A stretch of DNA of 64,000 nucleotides from Brenneria izadpanahii (GTDB lineage Bacteria; Pseudomonadota; Gammaproteobacteria; Enterobacterales; Enterobacteriaceae). Below, one piece after another: positions 43,361 through 51,792 of this stretch. The DNA lies in contig NZ_CP050854.1 of assembly GCF_017569925.1 (NCBI RefSeq), positions 3,782,001 to 3,846,000 of the forward strand. The letters are read 5' to 3'. The notes under the pieces were generated by a model. The model made no database searches. It saw only the letters and a list, made by a program, of their open reading frames with translations, and was not told where the DNA came from. Both the position numbers and the translations under genes were made by a program. Every line of letters starts with the position of its first letter. Position 1 is the first letter of the stretch.

Positions 43361-43369
43361 TTATCCACA
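43361..43369 (+). promoter_or_regulatory. DnaA box in the nrdA upstream region
   Basis: TTATCCACA is an exact match to the DnaA box consensus. It lies about 180 bases before nrdA. E. coli nrdAB is also controlled by DnaA through such boxes, linking dNTP supply to replication. Confidence 0.75.
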
Positions 43370-43439
43370 ATTTAGCGTGATTTTGTTCACTTGCAATAAC
43401 ACGCTTTTCTCATTATCTTGTTATCAAACTAAACCCCAC

Positions 43440-43455
43440 CCCCTACATATAGTGT
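43440..43455 (+). promoter_or_regulatory. putative NrdR box upstream of nrdA
   Basis: CCCCTACATATAGTGT matches 12 of 16 positions of the NrdR palindrome ACACTATATATAGTGT. NrdR sites normally come in pairs about three helical turns apart; the second (near 43469-43484, ending CTGTGT) is only a poor match. The remaining 480-base gap between ubiG and nrdA shows AT-rich promoter-like sequence but no gene. Confidence 0.6.
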
Positions 43456-43549
43456 TTGCGTTAAGCGAAAAGGCACCACTGTGTCTGACGTTTTTTTTGT
43501 CTATGCGCACCCCGTGTAGGGTTAAAAAAATGGATAGGTATTACGTCCC

Positions 43550-45838
43550 ATGAACCAGAGCCTGCTAGTAACCAAACGCGATGGCAGTAAAGAAAAAATC
43601 AATCTGGACAAAATCCACCGAGTCATCACCTGGGCCGCGGAAGGATTGCACAATGTCTCTGTTTCTCAGGTCGAGTTGCGATCCCACATTCAGTTCTACG
43701 ACGGCATCCGCACCGCTGATATCCATGAAACCATTATCAAAGCAGCGGCCGATCTGATCTCCCGCGAAAGCCCGGATTACCAGTATCTGGCCGCGCGCCT
43801 GGCCATTTTTCACCTGCGTAAAAAAGCCTACGGCCAGTTCGAACCGCCAACGCTGTTGGCTCACGTCGCCAAAATGGTCGACATGGGCAAATACGACAAG
43901 CACCTGCTGGAAGACTATACGGCGGAAGAGTTCGCCGAGATGGACGGCTTCATCGACCACTGGCGCGACATGAATTTCTCTTATGCCGCGGTCAAACAGC
44001 TGGAAGGGAAATACCTGGTGCAGAACCGCGTTACCGGCGAAATCTACGAAAGCGCGCAATTTCTGTATATTCTGGTCGCCGCCTGCCTGTTCTCCGGCTA
44101 TCCGCGGGAAACCCGTCTGAATTACGTGAAGCGCTTCTACGACGCGATCTCGACGTTTAAAATTTCGCTGCCGACGCCGATTATGTCCGGCGTCCGCACG
44201 CCGACCCGCCAGTTCAGCTCTTGTGTTCTGATCGAGTGCGGCGACAGCCTGGATTCCATCAACGCGACATCCAGCGCCATCGTAAAATATGTGTCGCAAC
44301 GCGCGGGCATCGGCATCAATGCTGGCCGCATCCGCGCGCTGGGCAGCCCGATCCGTGGGGGCGAAGCCTTTCATACCGGCTGTATCCCGTTCTATAAACA
44401 TTTCCAGACCGCGGTGAAATCCTGTTCGCAGGGCGGCGTGCGCGGCGGCGCGGCCACGTTGTTTTACCCATTGTGGCATCTGGAAGTGGAAAGCCTGCTG
44501 GTCTTGAAAAATAACCGCGGCGTTGAAGGCAACCGCGTCCGCCATCTCGACTACGGCGTGCAGCTCAACAAGCTGATGTATCAACGTTTGGTGAAAGGCG
44601 AAGAGATTACGCTGTTCAGCCCGTCGGACGTGCCGGGGCTCTATGACGCCTTCTTCGCCGATCAGGACGAATTCGAACGTCTCTACGTGCAATACGAGCA
44701 GGACGACAGCATCCGCAAGCAGCGTATCAAAGCGGTCGAGCTGTTCTCTCTGATGATGCAGGAGCGCGCCTCGACGGGCCGTATCTATATTCAGAACGTA
44801 GACCACTGTAATACCCACAGTCCGTTCGACGCTAACATAGCGCCGGTACGCCAGTCCAACCTGTGCCTGGAAATCGCCCTGCCGACCAAGCCGCTGGAAG
44901 ATGTTAACGACGAAAACGGCGAGATCGCGCTCTGTACGCTATCCGCCTTTAACCTCGGCGCTATCGACAGCCTCGACGATCTGGAAGAGCTGGCGACGCT
45001 GGCGGTACGCGCGCTGGATGCGCTGCTGGATTATCAGGACTACCCGATCCCGGCCGCCAAACGCGGCGCGATGGGCCGGCGTACTCTGGGCATCGGCGTC
45101 ATTAACTTCGCCTACTACCTGGCGAAAAACGGCGTTCGTTATTCCGACGGCAGCGCCAACAACCTGACGCACAAAACGTTTGAAGCTATTCAGTATTATC
45201 TGCTGAAAGCGTCCAACGTACTGGCGCGCGAGCAAGGCGCCTGCCCGTGGTTCAACGAAACGACCTACTCCCAGGGCATATTGCCGATTGATACCTACAA
45301 ACGCGATCTTGACGCGATTTGTAACGAATCGCTGCATTATGACTGGGAAACGCTGCGTAACGACATTAAAGAATACGGCCTGCGCAACTCTACGCTGTCC
45401 GCGCTGATGCCGTCTGAAACCTCTTCGCAAATCTCCAACGCCACTAACGGCATTGAACCGCCGCGCGGCCACATCAGCGTTAAGGCGTCTAAAGATGGTA
45501 TCTTGCGTCAGGTGGTGCCTGAGTATGAAAAGCTGAAAGACGCCTACGAACTGCTGTGGGAAATGCCTAGCAACGACGGTTATCTGCAGTTGGTCGGCCT
45601 GATGCAAAAATTTGTCGATCAGGCGATTTCGTCCAACACCAACTACGATCCGTCACGTTTCCCATCGGGAAAAGTGCCGATGAAGCAGTTGCTGAAAGAT
45701 CTGCTGACGGCGTATAAGTTCGGCGTAAAAACGCTCTATTATCAGAACACCCGCGACGGCGCGGAAGATGCGCAGGACGATCTGCTGGCCGCCGAGCCGC
45801 AGGACGACGGTTGCGAAGGCGGAGCCTGTAAGATTTAA
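43550..45838 (+). CDS. nrdA: ribonucleoside-diphosphate reductase class Ia, alpha subunit
   Basis: NrdA reduces ribonucleoside diphosphates to deoxy forms under aerobic conditions, using the NrdB tyrosyl radical. The 762-residue protein has the N-terminal ATP cone (about 1-95) for overall activity control and the active-site cysteine in SSCVLIECGDS. The NLCLEI radical-Cys/Glu motif and a C-terminal redox pair in CEGGACKI are also present. It is nearly identical to E. coli NrdA (761). The spacer to nrdB is long (212 bases) and packed with repeats. Confidence 0.97.
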   Translation: MNQSLLVTKRDGSKEKINLDKIHRVITWAAEGLHNVSVSQVELRSHIQFYDGIRTADIHETIIKAAADLISRESPDYQYLAARLAIFHLRKKAYGQFEPPTLLAHVAKMVDMGKYDKHLLEDYTAEEFAEMDGFIDHWRDMNFSYAAVKQLEGKYLVQNRVTGEIYESAQFLYILVAACLFSGYPRETRLNYVKRFYDAISTFKISLPTPIMSGVRTPTRQFSSCVLIECGDSLDSINATSSAIVKYVSQRAGIGINAGRIRALGSPIRGGEAFHTGCIPFYKHFQTAVKSCSQGGVRGGAATLFYPLWHLEVESLLVLKNNRGVEGNRVRHLDYGVQLNKLMYQRLVKGEEITLFSPSDVPGLYDAFFADQDEFERLYVQYEQDDSIRKQRIKAVELFSLMMQERASTGRIYIQNVDHCNTHSPFDANIAPVRQSNLCLEIALPTKPLEDVNDENGEIALCTLSAFNLGAIDSLDDLEELATLAVRALDALLDYQDYPIPAAKRGAMGRRTLGIGVINFAYYLAKNGVRYSDGSANNLTHKTFEAIQYYLLKASNVLAREQGACPWFNETTYSQGILPIDTYKRDLDAICNESLHYDWETLRNDIKEYGLRNSTLSALMPSETSSQISNATNGIEPPRGHISVKASKDGILRQVVPEYEKLKDAYELLWEMPSNDGYLQLVGLMQKFVDQAISSNTNYDPSRFPSGKVPMKQLLKDLLTAYKFGVKTLYYQNTRDGAEDAQDDLLAAEPQDDGCEGGACKI

Positions 45839-45883
45839 GCCTTTTATAATTTATAAGGTTGCTGACAAAACACCCCCTCCCAT

Positions 45884-45947
45884 CCTCCCCCTTATCAGGG
45901 GGAGGCGCCACCCCAGCCCTCCCCTGTGAAGGGGAGGGCTGGGGTGG
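45884..45947. repeat. two CCTCCCC-type hairpins between nrdA and nrdB
   Basis: Hairpin one has arms CCTCCCCCT (45884-45892) and AGGGGGAGG (45897-45905). Hairpin two has perfect 18-bp arms, CCACCCCAGCCCTCCCCT (45908-45925) and its complement (45930-45947), around loop GTGA. They are of the same family as those after rcsB and katA. The second is among the most stable hairpins in the window. Confidence 0.75.
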
Positions 45948-45989
45948 GGTTGATTCAGCCAACCTCAGTCAGGTATGCAAACGCTTCAT

Positions 45990-46040
45990 TTTTATGGCGG
46001 GCCGCCGCAAGCGGCGTTAAAAAATGCTGCGGCATTTTTT
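45990..46040 (+). repeat. two-hairpin dispersed repeat directly before the nrdB ribosome site
   Basis: GGGCC is followed by hairpin A GCCGCAAGCGGC (46004-46015), then GTTAAAAAA and hairpin B with arms AAAAAATGC (46019-46027) and GCATTTTTT (46032-46040). Hairpin B looks like an intrinsic terminator, and its T-run touches the GGAGAG site of nrdB (46041-46046). Confidence 0.75.
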
Positions 46041-46050
46041 GGAGAGATCT

Positions 46051-47181
46051 ATGGCCTATACCACTTTTTCACAGAATAAAAACGACCAGTTACTAGAACC
46101 TATGTTCTTTGGTCAATCGGTTAACGTTGCCCGTTACGATCAGCAAAAATACGAAATCTTTGAAAAGCTGATCGAAAAACAGCTCTCTTTCTTCTGGCGT
46201 CCGGAAGAGGTTGACGTTTCCCGCGATCGCATCGACTATCAGGGGCTGCCGGAGCACGAAAAACACATTTTTATCAGTAACCTGAAATACCAGACCCTGC
46301 TGGATTCCATTCAAGGCCGCAGCCCGAACGTGGCGCTGCTGCCGCTGATTTCCATTCCGGAGCTGGAGACCTGGGTGGAAACCTGGTCGTTTTCCGAAAC
46401 CATCCACTCACGCTCCTACACGCATATCATCCGTAACATCGTCAACGATCCGTCGCTGGTGTTTGACGACATCGTGACCAATGAAGAGATCCTGAAGCGC
46501 GCCAAGGACATTTCCGGTTATTACGACACGCTTATCGAGATGACCGGTTACTATCACCTGTTGGGTGAAGGAACCCACCTGGTGAATGGTAAAACCGTTA
46601 CCGTTAACCTGCATGAGCTGAAAAAGAGCCTGTATCTGTGCCTGATGAGCGTCAACGCGCTGGAAGCGATCCGCTTCTACGTCAGCTTCGCCTGTTCGTT
46701 CGCCTTTGCCGAACGCGAACTGATGGAAGGCAACGCGAAAATCATCAAGCTGATCGCCCGTGATGAAGCGCTGCACCTGACCGGCACCCAGCATATGCTG
46801 AACCTGATGCGTTCAGGCCACGACGATCCGGATATGGCCCAGATCGCGGCAGAATGCCAGCAAGAATGCTATGACCTGTTCGTGCTCGCCGCACAGCAGG
46901 AAAAAGAGTGGGCCGAATATCTGTTCCGCGACGGCTCCATGATTGGTTTGAATAAAGATATTCTTTGTCAGTACATTGAATACATCACCAATATCCGCAT
47001 GCAGGCCGTAGGTCTGTCGCTGCCGTTTGAAACGCGCACCAATCCGATTCCGTGGATTAACGCCTGGCTGGTTTCCGATAACGTGCAGGTTGCCCCGCAG
47101 GAAGTGGAAGTCAGTTCCTATCTGGTGGGTCAGATTGATTCTGAAATCAATGCCGACGACCTCAGCGACTTCCAACTGTAA
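46051..47181 (+). CDS. nrdB: ribonucleoside-diphosphate reductase class Ia, beta subunit
   Basis: NrdB holds the diiron-tyrosyl radical cofactor that starts nucleotide reduction in NrdA. The 376-residue protein has the same length as in E. coli, starting [20 protein letters not shown]. It has the iron-ligand helices (around [12 protein letters not shown] and [14 protein letters not shown]) and the C-terminal peptide that docks on NrdA (ending DLSDFQL). The frame is open nine codons further upstream, but only through the repeat. The ATG at 46051 has GGAGAG ahead. Confidence 0.97.
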   Translation: MAYTTFSQNKNDQLLEPMFFGQSVNVARYDQQKYEIFEKLIEKQLSFFWRPEEVDVSRDRIDYQGLPEHEKHIFISNLKYQTLLDSIQGRSPNVALLPLISIPELETWVETWSFSETIHSRSYTHIIRNIVNDPSLVFDDIVTNEEILKRAKDISGYYDTLIEMTGYYHLLGEGTHLVNGKTVTVNLHELKKSLYLCLMSVNALEAIRFYVSFACSFAFAERELMEGNAKIIKLIARDEALHLTGTQHMLNLMRSGHDDPDMAQIAAECQQECYDLFVLAAQQEKEWAEYLFRDGSMIGLNKDILCQYIEYITNIRMQAVGLSLPFETRTNPIPWINAWLVSDNVQVAPQEVEVSSYLVGQIDSEINADDLSDFQL

Positions 47182-47183
47182 TC

Positions 47184-47444
47184 ATGACGGCATCCACCAT
47201 TACGCTGCGCGCGTCCGGCGCGCAGTTCACCTGTTCCGACCGGCACGCCACCCTGCTGGATGCGCTGGAATCTCAGCGAATGAGAGTGGAGTATCAATGC
47301 CGTTCCGGCTATTGCGGCTCATGCCGTATCCGCTTGCTCAAGGGTAAAGTGGCATACCGCCAGACGCCGCTGGCCTGCATTCAGCAGGGAGAAATCCTCC
47401 CCTGCTGCTGCATGCCCGTCAATGATATTGAACTGGATATGTGA
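47184..47444 (+). CDS. yfaE: YfaE, 2Fe-2S ferredoxin for NrdB cofactor maintenance
   Basis: YfaE supplies electrons to rebuild the diferric-tyrosyl radical of NrdB. This 86-residue plant-type ferredoxin has the cluster motif CRSGYCGSC and a last cysteine in the LPCCC segment. It starts two bases after nrdB stops, so it is cotranscribed and probably coupled, as in E. coli. Confidence 0.95.
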   Translation: MTASTITLRASGAQFTCSDRHATLLDALESQRMRVEYQCRSGYCGSCRIRLLKGKVAYRQTPLACIQQGEILPCCCMPVNDIELDM

Positions 47445-47463
47445 ATGTGTTCCGCGGCGAGGG

Positions 47464-48261
47464 TTACGCCTGTTCCTGTTCCGCCGCGACGGGCTGTTCG
47501 GTCAGCCAGCCGAGCACCTCGTCAATACCAAGCACATCCGCATAGCGGGCATTGAGATCCAACAGGGTGAAATCCAGCACGGATTGACTTCTGTCGCCGA
47601 CAATCTCCCGCGGCACCACCACGTGGAACCCCGCCTGGAACGCTTCGATCGCCGTGGCGCGCAGGCTGCCGCTGGCGGTCACGCCGCCCAGGATCACCGT
47701 ATCCACGCCCTGCCGCTTCAACCACATCGTTAGATCGTGACCGTGCAAATCGGAGATATAGCAAGTGGACTGCATCCGATCGAACGCAACGCCCTCCAGA
47801 GCCGCATCGGTCTGATTAAGGTAGGCGTCATCCGTCAGGACGGTGATAGAGGAAAACTTTTTCCCCCACATGCGGGAAAAAGGGTGATCTTCCTGATAAA
47901 TCGTGCGGGTAAATACCGTCGGTAGCTGATGTTGTCCGGCCGACTTCAGTAACCGGCGCAGCGCGGTTTTATTAAACGACGTATTGATCGCCAGCGTCGA
48001 CCCGGAATCCATAAAGGCATAGGTGACGTCCCGAATCAGAACCGCCGCCTTCGAGCCAAAACCAATTTTACTGGCGAACCCGGTCTGTGAATAAATGCGT
48101 TGGATTTCATCGGCCAGATAGCGGCGCTGACCGCCAGGCGTGTAGACCACCTTGAGGCCGTAGGTTTTCACCTCGCCATTTTCCTCCAGGCGCCTTAAGG
48201 TGCTGGCGGAGATCCCCAGCATTTTCGCCGCATCAGAAACCGTCAATAATTTATCGTACAT
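47464..48261 (-). CDS. regulator-like fusion: MerR-type helix-turn-helix plus isochorismatase-fold domain
   Basis: Residues 5-57 form a MerR/excisionase-like winged helix (VSDAAKMLGISASTLRRLEENGE, split by the wing TPGGQRRY). Residues about 70-245 resemble the isochorismatase-like cysteine hydrolase fold: strand and acid in VLIRDVTYAF (Asp78) and GVTASGSLRATAIEAF. The usual catalytic Cys of TSGCVRATA is Ser199 here, and the usual Lys appears to be Arg162. So the domain may bind a ligand rather than hydrolyse it. I infer a transcription regulator sensing an amide or carbamoyl compound, probably controlling the amidase and ABC genes upstream on the same strand. The ATG at 48261 has AGGA ten bases ahead. 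A hydrolase with unusual residues remains possible. Confidence 0.7.
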   Translation of the reverse strand: MYDKLLTVSDAAKMLGISASTLRRLEENGEVKTYGLKVVYTPGGQRRYLADEIQRIYSQTGFASKIGFGSKAAVLIRDVTYAFMDSGSTLAINTSFNKTALRRLLKSAGQHQLPTVFTRTIYQEDHPFSRMWGKKFSSITVLTDDAYLNQTDAALEGVAFDRMQSTCYISDLHGHDLTMWLKRQGVDTVILGGVTASGSLRATAIEAFQAGFHVVVPREIVGDRSQSVLDFTLLDLNARYADVLGIDEVLGWLTEQPVAAEQEQA

Positions 48262-48367
48262 AACACGCCATCCTGGTTAACCGGAAAAGACTACCACGCA
48301 CAAACCGCGCGCTTAAAAAACAGGCGTGTTTAAGATTGCTGACAAAGTCGCCTGTAAGCCTGAGATA

Positions 48368-48415
48368 CACGGGGCGAGGCGTCCCTGCGGGAACCTCATC
48401 CCCGTGTTTCCCCTA
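48368..48415. repeat. imperfect palindromic repeat, type ACGGGG-CCCCGT (copy 1)
   Basis: Outer arms ACACGGGG and CCCCGTGT enclose GAGG/CCTC and an inner GTCCC-TGC-GGGA hairpin. A second copy with the same plan lies at 61430-61477. It sits between the fusion regulator gene and the amidase gene. Confidence 0.6.
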
Positions 48416-48438
48416 AAATCTAACGTTGTCAATGGCCT

Positions 48439-48486
48439 GAAACGCGGGCGTCTTTCAACGCCGCTTGCGGCGGCCCATCATCAAAA
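48439..48486 (-). repeat. two-hairpin dispersed repeat upstream of the fusion regulator gene
   Basis: On the minus strand TTTTTTGATGATGGGCC is followed by hairpin A GCCGCAAGCGGC (48460-48471) and GTTGAAAGACGC, then a partly paired hairpin B (GAAAGACGC/GCGTTTC). It lies after the amidase stop. The central block is less A-rich than in other copies. Confidence 0.6.
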
Positions 48487-48540
48487 AATCATAATGTATT
48501 TATCGCCCGCCCGACGAATTGAGCGGCGGGCGGCCTATTT

Positions 48541-49911
48541 TCAGTGTCGACAGACCGGAGGCAAACAAGCATGCCAATCGGTCATCTGCTGATAATACAA
48601 CCCTAAATCCGCCAGCGCCTGTTCGTTGCCGTGCCGGGCCACCCACTGCATGCCGATAGGCAATCCCGAACGGGAAAAACCAACCGGCAGCGCCAACGTC
48701 GGCACGCCGGCGTTGGTGAACGGCATATTAAACGCCGGCGAACCGGTAAGCGCCAGGCTATAAGGCGCCAGCGTCGGCGCGGCGGGCGTCATCAGAATAT
48801 CCGCCTCGTCAAACAACGCGGCCAGCTCAGCCCGGTAACGGGCCCGCGTCTGCTGGGCCTGCAAATACTCATGGGCGGAAATAGCCAAACCCTGTTGCAG
48901 GAACTCCTGTAAATAAGCGCCGAATAAGTCCGGCGTTTGCATGAACGTCGAACGATGATAGGCCGCGCATTCGGCCTGCATCACGATCTGGTGCGCCTGG
49001 CAGGCCGCGGCGAAACTCGCCGGCAGCGCAATACTACGCAGCCGGACGCCATGTTCGGCCAGTTCGTCCATCGCCTGCCGGCAGGCGGCGCCGACCTCAT
49101 CATCCACGTTGGCGAACCACGGATGCTCCACGATGCCGACAGTATAATCATGCTTTTCCCTTAATTGCAGCGGCGCGTAGGGCAGATTCTGCGTAGTTTC
49201 ATCCCTGGGGTCCGGACCGGACAGCGCGTTATACACCAGCACGGCGTCTTCAACGGTGTGGGTAAAGGCGCCGACGTGATCCAGCGACCAGCTGGCAGGG
49301 ATAACGCCGGCCTTACTGATACGCCCGTAGCTGGCCTTCAGCACCGTGACGCCGTTAAACGCCGCCGGGCGGGACAGCGATCCGGCGGTCTGCGTTCCCA
49401 GCGTCATCAGCGCCATACGCGCGCCAAGCGCGGCGGCGGAACCGCTGCTTGAACCACCGGGCGTATGCTGCGGATTCCAGGCGTTGCCGGTTTCCGGCGG
49501 CGTGCCTAAATTGGCGAACTCCGTCGTGGTCAGCTTGCCCAACAACAGCGCGCCCATCTCATCCAGCCGATCGATAACGCTGGCGTTTTCGCTCGAAATC
49601 ATCCCCTGAAGAACTTTAGAACCGCCTTCGGTAGGCAACCCGCGAGTATGGAAAATATCCTTGGCGCCATAGGGAATGCCGAATAATACCGGTTTGCAGG
49701 CAATCGCCGCCATCTGCCGATCCAGCTCCGCCGCCCGTCGCTTGGCGCCGTCACGGTCGAGATAACGCCAGGCTTTGATCTGAACGTCGCGTTCGTCGAT
49801 ACGCGCCAGGAAATGAGACAGCAACTCCCCCGGCGAAACTTTGCGAGCGGCCAACAGCCGCCGGGTGGCGGCAATGGTGGCAAAAGGAGAAGGGTCCAAC
49901 ACGTTTTTCAT
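48541..49911 (-). CDS. amidase signature family hydrolase
   Basis: This 456-residue cytoplasmic amidase has the Ser-cisSer-Lys triad: Lys84 (YGAKDIF), cis-Ser154 (PGGSSSGSAAA) and nucleophile Ser178 (TQTAGSLSRPAAF). The nucleophile context is TAGS rather than the more common TGGS. Length and layout match stand-alone AtzF/GatA-like amidases, but GatA is excluded by the missing gatB/C context. No signal peptide is present. It lies 15 bases after the binding-protein gene of the ABC importer, so the imported compound is probably its substrate. Substrate unknown; amide, ureide and allophanate-type compounds are candidates. Confidence 0.85.
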   Translation of the reverse strand: MKNVLDPSPFATIAATRRLLAARKVSPGELLSHFLARIDERDVQIKAWRYLDRDGAKRRAAELDRQMAAIACKPVLFGIPYGAKDIFHTRGLPTEGGSKVLQGMISSENASVIDRLDEMGALLLGKLTTTEFANLGTPPETGNAWNPQHTPGGSSSGSAAALGARMALMTLGTQTAGSLSRPAAFNGVTVLKASYGRISKAGVIPASWSLDHVGAFTHTVEDAVLVYNALSGPDPRDETTQNLPYAPLQLREKHDYTVGIVEHPWFANVDDEVGAACRQAMDELAEHGVRLRSIALPASFAAACQAHQIVMQAECAAYHRSTFMQTPDLFGAYLQEFLQQGLAISAHEYLQAQQTRARYRAELAALFDEADILMTPAAPTLAPYSLALTGSPAFNMPFTNAGVPTLALPVGFSRSGLPIGMQWVARHGNEQALADLGLYYQQMTDWHACLPPVCRH

Positions 49912-49926
49912 AGAGCCGATCCTTAA

Positions 49927-50898
49927 TTAGGGTTTGCTGGCGAACTGGCCATCAACGATCTGTTCATAAGGCATATCCTGCGTGATATTGCCGACGAATT
50001 TCTGGATGTCGATGGCGGTGGTGAATGCCTGGGGGGAAATAACCGCATCAGTGGGGTAGACATTGCTGTCGATCATGCGCTGCACCGCCGCATCCACTAT
50101 TTTGCCGTCCAGAGAGGCGAACTCCAGACGAGCCACCTTTTTCGCTTCATCCGGATGCTGGTGAATAAAAGCCAGCGACTCATTGATGGATTTAACGAAA
50201 CGCGCGACCAATTGAGGATTGTCGGCGATGAGTTTCTCCGAAGTATTGATGGTGGAGAAAGCGTACTCAGGGTAATCGCGGGTAAAGTCATAAACCACCT
50301 TCAACCCCTGCCCTACGCCCTGATCGGCCTGAGGTTCATAGACCACCGCGACGTCCGCCCTGCCGGCCAGCAATGGTCCCAGTTCCGAGCCATTCTGCAC
50401 TTCGTTGAGCGTGACGTCTTTCTTGGGATCCAACCCCTGCTGTTGCAGCAAACGCATCAGCAGGGTATGAGACGTGCCGGGCGCCAGTCCGGAAACCAGC
50501 CGTTTTCCTTTCAGATCGGCAGGCGAATTAAAGGTAAAATCCGGCTTAGCCAGTATCCACACCGGCGCGCTGTTGGCGACGGCGCTGACGGCCTTGGCCT
50601 GGCCGCCTTTCTGCTGCGCGAACCCCACATGTTCGGGCCCGTGCACCGAGAACTGCGCCTCGCCGGACATCACCGCCGCCAGCGCGGTCGGGCCGGAGCC
50701 AGCCGAACGGATAGTCGTCACGTCAATTTGGTTCTGGGCAAAGATACCCTGATGTTTCGCCACATAAACCGGCAGATACAGCAGCGTGTGAAAAGCCTCG
50801 GTCACCAGCACGCGATCGGCCTTGCCGTCAGCGGCAAAGCTGCCGGCGGAGCCCAAAGTCAAAGCAGCGGCGCACAGCCATGAAACAATTTTATTCAT
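49927..50898 (-). CDS. ABC importer periplasmic binding protein (SsuA/NMT1 type)
   Basis: The 323-residue protein has a signal peptide cleaved near residue 22 (GSAGSFA-AD) and the two-lobed NMT1/THI5/SsuA-like fold. Typical segments are TEAFHTLLYLPVYVAKHQGIF, SGPTALAAVMSGEAQF and AGRADVAVVYEP. Members bind sulfonates, nitrate, taurine, pyrimidine precursors or other small compounds. The ligand is not predictable from sequence. No sulfonate monooxygenase is nearby, which argues against SsuA or TauA. It follows the permease gene by 48 bases and precedes the amidase gene. Confidence 0.85.
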   Translation of the reverse strand: MNKIVSWLCAAALTLGSAGSFAADGKADRVLVTEAFHTLLYLPVYVAKHQGIFAQNQIDVTTIRSAGSGPTALAAVMSGEAQFSVHGPEHVGFAQQKGGQAKAVSAVANSAPVWILAKPDFTFNSPADLKGKRLVSGLAPGTSHTLLMRLLQQQGLDPKKDVTLNEVQNGSELGPLLAGRADVAVVYEPQADQGVGQGLKVVYDFTRDYPEYAFSTINTSEKLIADNPQLVARFVKSINESLAFIHQHPDEAKKVARLEFASLDGKIVDAAVQRMIDSNVYPTDAVISPQAFTTAIDIQKFVGNITQDMPYEQIVDGQFASKP

Positions 50899-50946
50899 CT
50901 GTGAATTCCTTCGGTTAACGGGTTACGGAACAAGCAAACGGCATGA

Positions 50947-51792
50947 CTAACGATTCACGGACTGGCGTTCCCAAGGCAGCAGCCAGCGCTGTAATTGGAT
51001 AACCAGCAGATAAAGCACGATGGCGACGAACAGCAAGGTAAAGACGCCGACCCACACCACATTGAGGTTGAACAGGTTGCCGGCGACGAAAATCATTTTG
51101 CCGAGGCCATAATCAGAGGAGATGAATTCCCCCCCGATATCGGCGATCAGCGCAAAACCGATATTCAGACGGAAGGCGGAGATGATCCATGGCAGCGTGG
51201 ACGGGATCACCACCTTACGGAAAATCTGGTTCTTATTGGCGCCCAGCGAACGCATCAAGTTCACCTGACTGTCGTCAATCTGATGCGTACCCTGCCACGC
51301 CGACAGCAATGCCACGATATAAGTGGCGATAAACGCCAGGGCGATTTTGGAAAACATCCCGGATCCGAACCAGATAATGATGATGGGAGCCAGCGCGATT
51401 TTCGGCAGTCCGTTCAGGGCGATGAAAAACGGATCGAGAATGCGCGCCAGCGTGGACGAATACCACAGCAGCAGTCCAGACAACGACCCCAGCAGACTGC
51501 CCAGTACAAATCCGGTCACCGTGGCGTAAACCGTGACATAGGTGTTGGTCAGCAGTTCGCCGTTAGCCAGCAAACGGACAAACTCCTGCCAAATCCCCGC
51601 CGGCGATCCCATCAGAAAGGCATTGACCACGCCGCTGTCTACGCCGTATTGCCACAGCGTCACCATCCCGATGAGGATCAGCGCCCGCCAGCTATTATCT
51701 TTCAGCAGCGCCAGCGCTTTCTTCTTGCGCCGGCGGCTCGCAGCCGATGGATTGGCGCGCGTTTTATTCGCGGCGGTAGCGGGCATGTTCAT
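50947..51792 (-). CDS. ABC importer permease (SsuC/TauC type)
   Basis: The 281-residue inner-membrane protein has about six membrane segments and a BPD_transp_1 coupling loop (SLGANKNQIFRKVVIPSTLPWI). The N-terminus is basic (SRRRKKKA, about 20-27). The ATG at 51792 has GGGAGG ahead and overlaps the ATPase stop as ATGA; a longer frame upstream lies inside the ATPase gene. It forms the transporter with the ATPase and binding protein. Confidence 0.87.
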   Translation of the reverse strand: MNMPATAANKTRANPSAASRRRKKKALALLKDNSWRALILIGMVTLWQYGVDSGVVNAFLMGSPAGIWQEFVRLLANGELLTNTYVTVYATVTGFVLGSLLGSLSGLLLWYSSTLARILDPFFIALNGLPKIALAPIIIIWFGSGMFSKIALAFIATYIVALLSAWQGTHQIDDSQVNLMRSLGANKNQIFRKVVIPSTLPWIISAFRLNIGFALIADIGGEFISSDYGLGKMIFVAGNLFNLNVVWVGVFTLLFVAIVLYLLVIQLQRWLLPWERQSVNR

